This document shows positions 44,501 to 54,859 of a stretch of DNA of 64,000 nt, in pieces. The DNA comes from Lolium rigidum (Eukaryota > Streptophyta > Magnoliopsida > Poales > Poaceae). The notes beneath the pieces are model-generated. The model had not been told where the DNA came from, searched no databases, and saw only the letters and a list, made by a program, of their open reading frames with translations. The stretch's first letter is position 1. Each line of letters starts with the position of its first letter. The position numbers were made by a program, and so were the translations under genes. The stretch is taken from assembly GCF_022539505.1 (NCBI RefSeq), contig NC_061510.1, positions 394,426,249-394,490,248 of the forward strand, written 5' to 3'.

Positions 44501-47500
44501 TATGGAAAAGAAAATTCTCTAGGCTGGCAAGGACCGCTTTCTTCTTACCATTTCTTTCAAATTAGGATGATATTTTTCTATCAGTTTCCTTTTGCTTGGA
44601 TCATACTGAATCTCATCTTTCCAATTCAACTCTTAGACATCTTGTGCTTTTCTTTTGAGAAGACATCTATCAATTATATATCTGCGTTTAACAAATAATT
44701 ATTTCACATGAGACTACAAATTTTTGATAAAGAAAATGATACGTCGTAATTCATACATATATGCAGGGGATGAGGGGACTGAAAGTACATCAAAATGATA
44801 CGTAGAGACTCGTACTGGCCGCTACCTAGGGTTGCAAGTGGGACCCTGCATAAGCCAGCGAAAGCATTATTTAATTTAAACTTAACCAATTTACAGAAAG
44901 AAGTTACAACTAACATTACCGATTTTAACTATGAAGCGGGGCGGATCAGGCACCGCTTTGCATCTTTGCCTCTATTTCAGCTCAACAGTCATCCATGCTA
45001 GATGTGGTAACCCGTAGTTGAAGGAGGTACAAATTCCTACCATAGTCGACAAAGCTACATTATTCGCCGTGCACTTCGATAGCCCCCCCCCCCCCCCCCC
45101 CGTCTGCCGGCTCCCAATCACTGTGTGGTGATCAATATGACATCACGAAGAAAAATGCTTTTGTCCCGTGCACGGGGACCTTTGTGCATCATGCATGTCT
45201 GTGTCAATCGGATTCACTATATGTTACGCTTTGAGGTTCATGTTGTTCGTTTATCAAGTTTTAGGAATCTAAAATGAATTGGCATGCAATGTAACATAGT
45301 GATTCGTGCACGTACCAAATATCGCTAGTAGAGGATGATAGGTATTACAAGACATGTCTCACAACCGAGTTACCGATGTGTTGAAACCAAACGACTTAGC
45401 TTGACTTTTCAAGTGAAAGAAAACTTAGTGATCATGAAATAAATCATGACCAAAAGTGGAACCAAATTCGGAACAGTTTGAATTGTGAAATAAAAACTGA
45501 AAATATGAACTTGTGCAGCTTCACAAATGAAATATTGTATGAAGAAAAGCTATCAAACTGAGTGCGGTGAACTGCAAAAATGTCGTTGCTCCTTTCAAAT
45601 ACAAGCCACACCATTTTGCTCCTAACATATTTGCTCATTCTCGTGTCATCTAGCGAAAAGTGGGATTTGGTGCCGTGAATCTCGACCGATTCCGATATTG
45701 AGCAAACTCGCATACCCGCCTCTCAGGCCGCCCTCTATGTGAGCAAGACTAGACATTGCCAACTTGTACACTCTCCTTTCAAGTTCCTGGTGGCACTTGC
45801 GACCGTGCTGTGAATTTCTTCTTCGTGCCACATTATCGATCACGCGTTCATGATGGAGGGATATCAAGAACAGCTCTGACAAGGACAATGTTGCAAAGTC
45901 TCAGCTGTGTGCAGGGTATATATATCTCGGTGATGTTGACGACAACGGTGGACTGCGCATACTCCCCTCTCAACGCCTCCACTCTTCCCAGTGGACGCGC
46001 ATGTGCAAGAGCCAAGTGTTGGACCGTCGTTTTCCTTCTTGGTTTTTCGATCACTGATCTTCTTGGTTGGAATATTTGGTTTCTTGCAAGTGCAACAAAC
46101 GAGATATACTCGCACATACAATGCACAACCGCCGCCACTTACGTAACATGTACATGCTGGTCCGTTACTCATACTAATCTTTCTTCTTGTCATTTTTAAG
46201 GTTTATTGTGTTTCTTGGTTTCTTGCATGTGCATGAGGGAGGAAAAGACTCACCTCATTTACCGGGGCAGAGCAAACACTGCCAATCCACAATGCTATGT
46301 TTATATATAGTAGTCATGCCTTTCCCCTATTTTATACTAATCTTTTTTACCTTTTTATATTTTACTGACTATGTGAGTCTATGTATATGCCATTTTACTG
46401 ATACAACTTTCAAACTCCACTATAACTATTGTATTTTCTATTATCATGTGCATATTAAAATCATGAAAAGAAAGTCATGCCAAAGCAAGGTTCCTTGATT
46501 AAAAGAATGCATTTAATTATTATGGCAAGTGCACACTTGCAGTGATTAGAATGGTATGACCAATAATATTATGTTTTCATTGACACTTAGCCTGAGATAT
46601 ACAAAGGCTAATGTTTAATGAATTACACTCCAAATACGGGAAAACTTATACATGAGTATATTTGTTTTTCAAAATGGAAGATAACCCTCGGTCTCTCCAT
46701 AAGAATACATTCATATAGAAATTAACCTATGTACTTACATGTATTATGTATTCTTATATATGTCATTTCGATTTTAGTATCTTCTTAGAGGTCTCTAGAC
46801 TAGCATGTATCTTGAAGAGAGAACTCTAGACTATATAATTTCATACTGTAGCTTAATTAGTTCCTATCTGATTCCCTCGTCCTAGCCTTTCTTGTTGTCT
46901 CTTTGGCATTGTTTGTTGTCTCCTTCGTGATCAAATCTCATTAGTTGTTCTTGGCATTCACCATTTTACTAGTGAAACATGGATGCGTCAAACTTGATCT
47001 CCGAACATTTGTAGCATGCATGTGAATATATTATAAACCCAAACTAGATCACACTTATAGTGTTGTTTTATTTTATTCTTGGGAACATGAGTAGTCGAGG
47101 TAGATTGTGCAATTATCGATACTTTGTTCTTCCAGTGGAAACATTTTTCACCCGCATCAAAATTTAGAGCACGACATCATGTTGTAATCTCGATTTCTTG
47201 GCTTTCTTCGATAACAAATCACATTTGGACACAGGTTGTAATGCTTTGTCGTACAAAGTTGCTGCAGATTAATGGAATTAACCTCAATAAAAGGCATGCT
47301 TGTGTGTATGTGGTCGCATAAAATTTATTATGCTACTTTCAGATCTAGATGCGTGGTTGGTGGTTACATGATCAACTCAGGAAATAGACAAAAATATATA
47401 ACGAAATCATGCATAATCAAAAGCGAGTAGGAAGCATGAATATTGTCACATATTGGCTCTTTTGGTTGGAGATTAAATTTTTAGCCTTCAATAATCAGTA

Positions 47501-47509
47501 TTGGTTTTG
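44501..47509. other. Intergenic, no gene recognised
   Basis: AT-rich, frames under 150 codons with no recognisable protein. Includes a C19 run at 45083-45101. The minus frame near 45800 (ARRRNSQHGRKCHQELERRV) has no family I know. Confidence 0.4.
45083..45101. repeat. Poly(C) run, 19 bases
   Basis: Uninterrupted C19 after TCGATAG. A shorter C run occurs at 53080-53092. Length is likely unreliable in sequencing. Confidence 0.9.
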
Positions 47510-49039
47510 TCATGAACCCATGACCTTCTTCTTGTCGATGTTGGGCTTGGAGACGACAGAGCCATCGTTGCCGGCGAGCGCCTTGTACTTGTCCTTCCTG
47601 GTGAAGCTGGTGCACTCGTAGGAGAGCGTGGAGGCGATGAGCCTCTGGATGTAGTTGGCCACCTCGTGGCTGGTCTTGCCGCCCTTGCAGGTGAGCTCAT
47701 GGGGAAGCTTGTTGAGGAAGGTGACCACGTATCCCGGGCTCGGGTTCATGAAGAAGTAGAATGGGTCCAGCCCCTTCCACCCGCGCGCCGTCGTGCCGTG
47801 GAACATGCTCATCTGGTTCTCCATCGCCACCGGCACGATCTCGTCGGTGAGCTCCGCGAACAGCGCCGAGAACCGCAGCAGGAAGGGCTCCCGGCACGTC
47901 GTGCCCTCGGGGCAGATCACCAGGTCGCCCTCCTTGAGCAGGCGCCGGATCATGGCCGCGTCCGCCGCGCGGTCGCGGGTCAGCCGCACGGTGCGGATCG
48001 GCGACAGGATCTCGGACAGCCTTGATACGGAGTAGGTGACGGCGGTGATGGGGCGGCCGAGTGCGGTGGATAGGAAGATTGGGTCGAGGAGGCTGCGGTG
48101 GGAGCAGATGAAGAGCACACCGGTCTGGCCCGTCTCGAGGCTGGCCGGCGGGGGCGGGGTGCCCTTGATGGTGACGCGCACGCCGAGGGCGGTGAAGGCG
48201 TGGTACACCACGCGCATCGGCAGGAGCGCGCCCGCGGCGATGCGGAGGCAGGCGAGCAGGAAGCCGACTGGCATCCAGAGCACGGTGAGCAGCGCGAGCG
48301 CCGGCGACGGCTTCTGGACGATGCGGCCGTCGTGGAAGATCACTGGCTTCGGCAGGTCCTCCCGCGGCACGGGCCTGAGCCCCGGCGCCGGGGCCGGCAC
48401 CACGTACCCCTCCTTGCACAGCCGCATGAACGGGTAGTCCGTCTTCCTGTCGCCGAGACCGATCTCCGGCCTGACCTCGCCGAACGCCCGCCGGAGCGCC
48501 TCCGCCTTCTTCTCGCCGACGAGCACGCCGGGGGAGGCGACGAGCCCCGTCGCCCTGCCGCGCCACACCACGAGCTCCGTGCCGAGCACCGCGTCGGCGC
48601 CGGCGTACTCCTTGAGGAAGGCCTCCACCATGATCCTCGGGTTCGCGGTGAGCACGTACCGGCGCCCGCACGACGAGAACACGCGCCACGACTCCGGGTG
48701 GAGGTCCGAGCAGTAGAACTTGGGCAGCACCGCGCGCGCCACGGCCTCGATCTCGGCCACCTCGGCGCCGGCCATGGAGGCGAAGATGAGCACCTGGATG
48801 CCGGCGGACTCGGACACGAGGTAGTAGAGCAGGCCCGCGAGCGGCGCCAGCACGATGAGCAGCAGCAGCCGGAGCAGGCCGCCGGTCTCGAACGCCATGT
48901 GCGCGAAGTACGGGAACGAGCTCCGGCCGCACAGCAGCGTCCCGTCCAGGTCGGCCACCACCGTGTCGTCGCTCCGGTCCACCGACGAGCACTTGTGCAC
49001 CGTCGGGAATGGCGAGGCCGTCATCGTCGTTGCCCCCAT
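47510..49039 (-). CDS. Plant glycerol-3-phosphate acyltransferase (GPAT), 509 aa
   Basis: Single exon, GC-rich. These enzymes move an acyl group from acyl-CoA to glycerol-3-phosphate in the ER; land-plant GPATs of this type make precursors of cutin, suberin or symbiosis-related lipids. Residues 27-205 are HAD-phosphatase-like with motif I DLDGT intact (30-34) and [11 protein letters not shown] (194-204). Membrane segments are about 53-75 and 246-273. The acyltransferase half has HX4D as HRSLLD (314-319), PEGT (377-380) and VPVAMENQ (402-409). Full length for the family (about 500 aa). The start is the Met at 49039. The frame stays open 74 codons further, but that extension crosses the TATA box. 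The intact motif I fits the bifunctional GPAT4/6/8-like side, though the exact subgroup is not settled. A dead fragment of a paralog lies at 29037-29508. Confidence 0.93.
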   Translation of the reverse strand: MGATTMTASPFPTVHKCSSVDRSDDTVVADLDGTLLCGRSSFPYFAHMAFETGGLLRLLLLIVLAPLAGLLYYLVSESAGIQVLIFASMAGAEVAEIEAVARAVLPKFYCSDLHPESWRVFSSCGRRYVLTANPRIMVEAFLKEYAGADAVLGTELVVWRGRATGLVASPGVLVGEKKAEALRRAFGEVRPEIGLGDRKTDYPFMRLCKEGYVVPAPAPGLRPVPREDLPKPVIFHDGRIVQKPSPALALLTVLWMPVGFLLACLRIAAGALLPMRVVYHAFTALGVRVTIKGTPPPPASLETGQTGVLFICSHRSLLDPIFLSTALGRPITAVTYSVSRLSEILSPIRTVRLTRDRAADAAMIRRLLKEGDLVICPEGTTCREPFLLRFSALFAELTDEIVPVAMENQMSMFHGTTARGWKGLDPFYFFMNPSPGYVVTFLNKLPHELTCKGGKTSHEVANYIQRLIASTLSYECTSFTRKDKYKALAGNDGSVVSKPNIDKKKVMGS

Positions 49040-49139
49040 TGATCGACTCCAACTCAGTATCCCGGAGCTAATTATCAACCAGTAGTAGTGTCTAGTGTGC
49101 CTCGCTTCCCTGCTTTGCATGAGAGTTCTGCAATGGCCG

Positions 49140-49147
49140 TTTATATA
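49140..49147 (-). promoter_or_regulatory. TATA box of the GPAT gene
   Basis: Minus strand TGTATATAAACGG, 100 bases upstream of the ATG at 49039, implying a 5' UTR of about 70 bases. Its position decides against the longer N-terminal reading. Confidence 0.75.
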
Positions 49148-49967
49148 CAGGAACCGATCGATGGCCATTAATATTAGGAACGCATAAGAAGACGAAAAAA
49201 ACAAATCGAGGTTGACGATTATAGAAGAAATCGAGGAGAAGCTTACAAAGATGGAGTGCAAGCAGGCTTCTCGCTTAGCATGTCGTTAGGTGTTGGAACG
49301 TTTCCAGCTCCAATTAGCTACGCTTCTTGGAATGCATCGCACACGCGCGCGTGGCCTTGTTTTGTATGATCCAAGCGCTTCGGCATGACCGCCAGCAAAG
49401 CGGCACCTAGTGCAAGTTTTGTTTCCTTGTTCTTGAAAGTCCTCACATGGACAGGCAGTTTACTGTAGATCTCACAATTATTGTCAATTGCACAGCTAGT
49501 AACGTGTAGAAAAATTGTACTGCTGGTACCACTACTCCGGTTTCTGACATCATTGTTTGCTAATTAAGATTTCAGGGTTTCACCAACAGAACACCAGAAA
49601 TCTATTTTTTGTAAATGTGGATATCTCCAAGAAGAAAAATAGTGCACAAGCATTGTCATCACCATGATCATAGATCATGAGTTTTCACTCACAATAATGT
49701 TCACGCTCACAAAAGCAATATCTTCAATAAAAATATTGCTAGGCACAGCCAATTAAGGCCGTACGTTGGGTTTTATCCTGCAAGTTTAGACTATGAATTT
49801 TTCATGTGCGGTTGTCCCCATACCGTTGCTCCAAGCCATGGATCACCAAACCAAAACCTCATTGCCGCCGGGACTAAAATTTTCATTACTAGTTCTCAAA
49901 TCTCGGCTTATATGCCATTCTCCGTGAATGACTTCACTATAGGACTAAAGACATGTCCCACAATGGT
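49148..49967. other. GPAT upstream region
   Basis: No gene. AT-rich, with possible regulatory sequence for the GPAT gene that I cannot resolve further. Confidence 0.4.
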
Positions 49968-50144
49968 CACTGGGCGGAGCCACATAGAAACTAATTGTGG
50001 TCAATTCACCACACGGGTTTTTGACAAACTCTTTCGTTGCTGGTGTAAATCATGAAAATAAATATTTAAAATAATCAAAATACATGTATTTGACAACAAA
50101 AATTTGTAATGACAACACAACCTTTAAGTTCTGGCTCCGCCACT
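49968..50144. mobile_element. Short non-autonomous hAT-like element, about 175 bp
   Basis: The left end CACTGGGCGGAGCCACATAG and right end TTCTGGCTCCGCCACT form inverted repeats of the hAT CAGTGGCGGAGCC type. Flanking 8-mers ACAATGGT and ACGATGGC agree at six of eight bases, fitting an aged hAT target duplication. Confidence 0.6.
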
Positions 50145-50662
50145 AACGATGGCAACATATTGCGAAGGTTCGCCTCGCTTCCTCTAAAACTAAATGGCCA
50201 GAAAGAACATGGTCGCGCGGACCGAATCCCATCCGATCCGATAATCTCCAACCATGTTGTCCATGGAAGTTCCCTGGAGGAGCCTTCCGGAACTCGACAC
50301 TCGGCCAAATCAATGAAGGAATGCATCAAACAAAACTTTGTCATGGCGTGAGAGAGATCCTAGGACCAAACCCCCTTTATTCGAAGCCAGGTCGACAGTC
50401 CCCACACCACTGTCCGTCACCGGCCACAAGATCCACCGAAACTAGGTCGATAGATCGAGGGTGGAGGATCTAGATGGGACCCAAGATCCATAGCATCTCA
50501 TCTTCCATAGGATTGCACCGAAGTGCATCGTTGAAAAAGTGGATCAACGCCGCTGCCTCGACCAGAGGACTCCGCCTCGGCGTCCACGCTCAATGGAAGG
50601 TGTTGGCGCCGCCCCAGCTGCGCTCGAATGTCATCGCCACAGTCTGCCCCTGGCTCCTTTGA
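50145..50662. other. Intergenic, no gene recognised
   Basis: Moderately GC-rich. Short plus and minus frames are unassigned. It ends at the LTR start. Confidence 0.4.
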
Positions 50663-51161
50663 TGTTGGGGCACTGTCGTTGTGTGTTCGACGAGTCTCCG
50701 GTGAGGGGAGCCTCACTGAGGGGAGAGAGAGGAGGATCCATAGGGCGGGGAGTCAACGGGACGAGGTCACACGAGTTACCCAGCTTCAGACCTCGCAACG
50801 GCAGCGAGATCCAATGTGCTGATATAATTCACTATAAGGCAACAGGTGCGCGATTCGTTATAAGGATCTAGGATCTAGCTTATAAAGGCTCCAGATCTAG
50901 GGTTATAGGGGATAGAGATCTAGCCGGATATGACTAAGCCTAGATTACATACAGGATTCCTTGTCTTGCGCGTCACAGATCCGACCGCCTTTGACTATGG
51001 GTCGGGTCTGACAGCTTCATCTCCAGGCCGGATCCTACCTCCGGAATCTCCATTAACTGGGCCGCTCGGTGGGCTGTTTGCCTCACCACCATCTTTGGGC
51101 CACCCGGGCTTACCGGAATTAGGATCCTATTATGGTACACCTAGTTGGCATATCCCCAACA
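50663..51161 (+). repeat. 5' LTR of the 2.3-kb element, 499 bp
   Basis: Begins TGTTGGGGCACTGTCG and ends GGCATATCCCCAACA, perfect TG...CA ends with 8-base complementary termini. Confidence 0.88.
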
Positions 51162-51916
51162 GTAGCCCCCGAAGTTCCTCAAGATTCACCATTCTGATGT
51201 CTAGCTTTCGCCCCAATTTGATCCGGAGATAATCTCGAAGGGCTTCCAAATCAATCTTCATTTCCGACCTCGGAGTGGCTAGAAATTCTTCAGTTGCAAT
51301 TTCCGTTAATTACATTCCTCAACAACGGTAACTACGTGGAATTTGCGCTCCTTCTACTGCACGAATTCCTGAATTCCCCCGTGATTTTTTTGGCTGACGG
51401 AAGTTTCCCGGGTAAATCAGAATGTTGCAGATGGAACACCACCACTGCAATTTCACCGACTTTAACTTAGGACATGCGGCGGAAATCTAACAGTGCGACC
51501 AGTTAGCTCCCATCGTAGGATCCGGTGCACGAATCTCAAGGCTTTGTCTATAAATATCTGGAAGGCGTGGTTATTTCCTCACTTTTCGCCACACTCCTTC
51601 ACTTCCTCTTCCTCTCGCCTGCGTCGTCCACTAGATCTAAGCCGCCCGTGACCCTTCCAGACAAGCTTCATCCGCCACCGCTCCAATGCTCATCTCCACC
51701 TGAGTTGGGCACGGTTGACCGGGAAATCTCCTCCGCCGCCGATGTGTGGTCACATCCGGGATTCTTCTGCTTTCCATGCTCTCCATCTTCACCAGCGACG
51801 ACGAGGAACCGCCATGCCATTTCTGGTAAGTCTCGCCGGACTTGTAGAATATAGAGTAGTAGGATCCGCTTACTTTCTTAGTTGAGTCTTCTAGTGTTGT
51901 ACTTGCAACCGCAAAT

Positions 51917-52471
51917 ATGTCTGAAAACTCCACGTGCTTTGCCACTGAAAACACTCCGGATTCCACCTCAGCTAGTCAAACAGAGCCTTTAAACGTTCCA
52001 TCTTTATCATTTTATCCTCCTCACCTTTCCGACCTAAATTTAGCCTCACGTTATTCCGAATCCTCCAACAACCCTCTAGGAAAATTTCCAACAGAGTCGG
52101 AGGTTCGCGAAGAAATAGAAGGGCAAGCTCGTATGGACGAAAAAGTAAAAGAGGCGGAATCGAAGAAGGCCTCTAAGGCGAGAGACATGGAGGGGGGAGA
52201 AAGGGCAGTGGTGGCCTGCAACTTGATGGATTTCGATCTGAAGACTCTTCAGGATGAGAACTTCAGAGCTCTGAAGTCATATAGGTTCGTCAAGGGCAGT
52301 TCCACCCCCACTCCGGAAGTTAACGAGCGGGTCTTCACCAAGGCCTGGGTGGAGCAAGGGCTCTCCCTTCCTCCCTCCGATTTCTTCCTGGAGATTTTAA
52401 ACACATATGGGCTGCAACCCCATAACATATTCCCCATGGTGGGGGCGCGCCAACTGTCGTTGTGTGTTTGA
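51917..52471 (+). CDS. Gag-like fragment of the putative gypsy-type transposon family
   Basis: 184 aa. Residues 1-75 are Ser/Thr/Pro-rich, 65-105 Glu/Lys-rich (likely coiled coil), and 115-175 carry the phrase LKSYRFVKGSSTPTP, RVFTKAWVEQGLSLPPSDFF, LEILNTYGLQPHNI. This matches what I know of the plant putative gypsy-type transposon domain (LQPHNI-type motif). The frame then runs into the 3' LTR and stops, so the rest of the protein has been deleted. It has no enzyme domains. Confidence 0.65.
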   Translation: MSENSTCFATENTPDSTSASQTEPLNVPSLSFYPPHLSDLNLASRYSESSNNPLGKFPTESEVREEIEGQARMDEKVKEAESKKASKARDMEGGERAVVACNLMDFDLKTLQDENFRALKSYRFVKGSSTPTPEVNERVFTKAWVEQGLSLPPSDFFLEILNTYGLQPHNIFPMVGARQLSLCV

Positions 52472-52960
52472 CGAGTCTCCAGTGAGGGGAGCCTCGCGGA
52501 GGGAGAGAGAGCGGGATCCATAGGGCGAGGAGTCACTGGGACGGGGTCACACAAGTTACGCAGCTTCAGACCTTGCAACGGTGGAGAGATCCTACATGCT
52601 GCTATAATTCACTATAAGGCAACATGTGCACGATTACAATGAGTTGTGTCTTGCCGCTAGGGCTCCCAGGATCCGGCTTATAAAGGCTCCGGATCTAGGG
52701 TTACAGGAGATAGAGATCTAGCCGGATACGACTAAGCCTAGACTACATACACGATTCCTTGTCTTGCGCGTCACGGATCCGACCGCCTTTAACTATGGCC
52801 CGGGATCCGACGGCTTCATCTCCAGGCCTGATCCTACCTCCGGAATCTACGGTAACTGGGCCGCCCGGTGGGATGTTTGCCTCACCACCATCTTTGGGCT
52901 ATCCGGGCTTACTGGAATTAGGACCCTATTGCGGTACACCTAGTTGGCATATCCCCAATA
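52437..52960 (+). repeat. 3' LTR of the 2.3-kb element
   Basis: Collinear with 50663-51161. The first bases are scrambled (TGGTGGGGGCGCGCCAACTG) and the last CA has become TA. Confidence 0.82.
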
Positions 52961-53991
52961 GGCCTGATGTGTACGAGGCCGACGGTAGCGCTGCCGAGAA
53001 TTTACACGAAGAGAAGCTTTTGGTGGCGGCTAGGGTTGGCTCCGGTGCCGTCCTGGGGAGCAGCGTGGGACCCTCACCACCCCCCCCCCCCCGCTATTTT
53101 GATTTGAAGGAAATGTATACGGATCTCACTTTGAAGGCAAAACTTAATTAGAGGAAATGTAATATTCACTCGCGCCTCATGTTTTGATTGCGATGCACAA
53201 GGAACAAGGAAAGTTTTGCACCTGCATTCCTTTCTTATTCTTATACCTTTCCTACTCCTTTGAGTTTCCTATCCTATGAATCAAAGAGAACCTCAAGGTT
53301 TTCAAGTCATGTCTACAATCAACTTTATCTAGTATCTATAATCCCTTTTGCTAGTTCTAGATCAACTCTAAAATAGTTAGGTTTACTGGAATTTCTCATT
53401 GATTATTATTATGGGTTTGTCTATGTCTTAGTTAACGGACTTTTTTAAAATCTAAGTCGTCTGAGAAACTGAGAAAAATGTAAATCGCTCCGGTTACACT
53501 TTTGCAACTGAAGCACTTTTTGTGGGTGACTAAGACTTAGAAAGTATAGTCAACAAGGCATAGAAAATCCGTATCAATATTGATAAATCTCCAGCGTCAA
53601 CTTTTGTAGACCGTCATCTACCCTCGCTGCTAACATGACTTAGGGCTAGCATCACCACAATGACCCATCGTCGTGCCTTTGTAACATCGCCGTCTTAACT
53701 TCCTATGTTGCATAGTGCAGTTTTCTAATAAATTGGTGAACTTTTCTACCAAACAGATAAATTGTGTGCTAGCAATTTATTCTTTTTTCTAAAATTATTT
53801 GTATATCTTGGTGTCCTTTTCCCGTTAGGAGAAGACAGGGAATCGATCGTATAGCTACATGGTTCGAAAAAAAGGTATATCAAACCTAGTGCTGAAAACT
53901 TCCACACATTGTCGGATCTAGGAAAGGAATATCGAGATAGTATTTCTCTTTCTTTTTTAATGCAAAAAAGAGTGATTCAAACCTAGAACCT
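52961..53991. other. Intergenic, no gene recognised
   Basis: A 50-codon plus stretch after the LTR (RPDVYEADGSAAENLHEEKL) looks coding-like but is unassigned and ends at a C run (53080-53092). The remainder is AT-rich. Confidence 0.4.
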
Positions 53992-54570
53992 CTAAGGCTG
54001 GTGCCAACGCGGTCGATAGCGGGGGCGCTATCGCCCGTGGCGGGGCGGGAGGCGGGCGGGAGTGGGGCGGGACGGTAGCGGCAGGCGCTGGCTGGGGCGC
54101 CCGGCTACCGCCCGCGTTGGCGGCGTGAGCGAGGCGGGAGGGAGGCGAGAGGCGGGCGGCAGGCGCTGGCGACGCGGGCGAGAGTGGGGGCGATAGGAGG
54201 TAGGAGACGACCTGGTTGGTTTTTATTTTTATTTTATTTTCTTTCCTTCTTTTATTCTTTAAATCTCAGTTTTTATTTTATTTTCTTTTCTTCTTTTATT
54301 TTCTTTCCTTTTTTTACTCTTTCGGTTCAAAATACAAACACAAGTACACACTTGTCATATAGGCTATTTAGAAAAACAAGAAACATAATTTGTATTTTTA
54401 TTAATTATTATGTAATCGGTAACATTTTTAGTTGAATAAAATAATTTTCTTGCATTATTTTGAATGTCTACAAAAATTCGAGTGAAATAACTTAATGTGA
54501 AAAAGAAATGGTGATGTGGAGGAGAGAGAAGTGAGAGATGGCACTATAGCCCGTGCATTGGCACCGTGGG
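53992..54570. mobile_element. Possible TIR transposon with a GC-rich left half
   Basis: GGCTGGTGCCAACGCGG (53995) and the facing CCGTGCATTGGCACC (54548) are imperfect inverted repeats. The left half (54010-54190) is 80% G+C with repeated GGCGGGAGG and GCAGGCGCTGG words. The right half is T-rich (TTTTATTTTCTTTCCTT repeated). Target duplications are not clear. PIF/Harbinger-like is my best guess. Confidence 0.4.
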
Positions 54571-54859
54571 GTGAGAGTGGGGTAAGAGTGGGGTGAGAGT
54601 GAGGGAAAAAGCTGACGTGGCGGATGAGAGTGAGGTGAGGCATTGTGCGGTGACCCAGCATACCACTGCATGTTGTAGTATACAAGTCGTTGATATGATC
54701 TTTGTGAAGGGACTTCCTCACAAATTGCCATATCCCTCAGAGTGGTACAACAGAAACATTGCAGGTCATAACACTCCATACTTTATTACAAACATTTTCT
54801 TACAAGTTGGTATCCTCACAGGTCCTATGAGAACACCCTAAGAGACTACTAAAGTACCA
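54571..54859. other. Intergenic, no gene recognised
   Basis: GGGGTGAGAGTGGGG-type short repeats at 54565-54605, then unassigned sequence. Confidence 0.4.

Larger units (their letters stand above)
50663..52960 (+). mobile_element. Short non-autonomous LTR retrotransposon, 2.3 kb
   Basis: LTRs at 50663-51161 (TGTTGGGG...CCCCAACA) and about 52437-52960 (ending CCCCAATA) enclose 1.28 kb. The LTRs differ by many substitutions and a 25-30 base insertion near 52640, so the insertion is old. Flanks TTTGA and GGCCT do not match, so either a junction has rearranged or the end call is off. The interior has a TATA-like TCTATAAATATCTGG at about 51548 and one Gag-like frame. Confidence 0.8.

Noticed and set aside
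48098..49042. 314-codon plus frame opposite the GPAT gene
   Set aside because: Antisense shadow of a high-GC coding exon, Arg/Glu/His-rich, no family resemblance.
47697..49052. 451-codon minus frame overlapping the GPAT gene
   Set aside because: It is the alternative frame of the same GC-rich exon, Arg/Gly/Pro-rich with no domain, while the chosen frame carries all GPAT motifs.
49040..49261. 74-codon N-terminal extension of the GPAT frame
   Set aside because: It runs through the TATA box, has non-coding composition and lies outside the normal family length.
50663..52960. Target duplication around the 2.3-kb LTR element
   Set aside because: TTTGA and GGCCT do not match, so no duplication is claimed.
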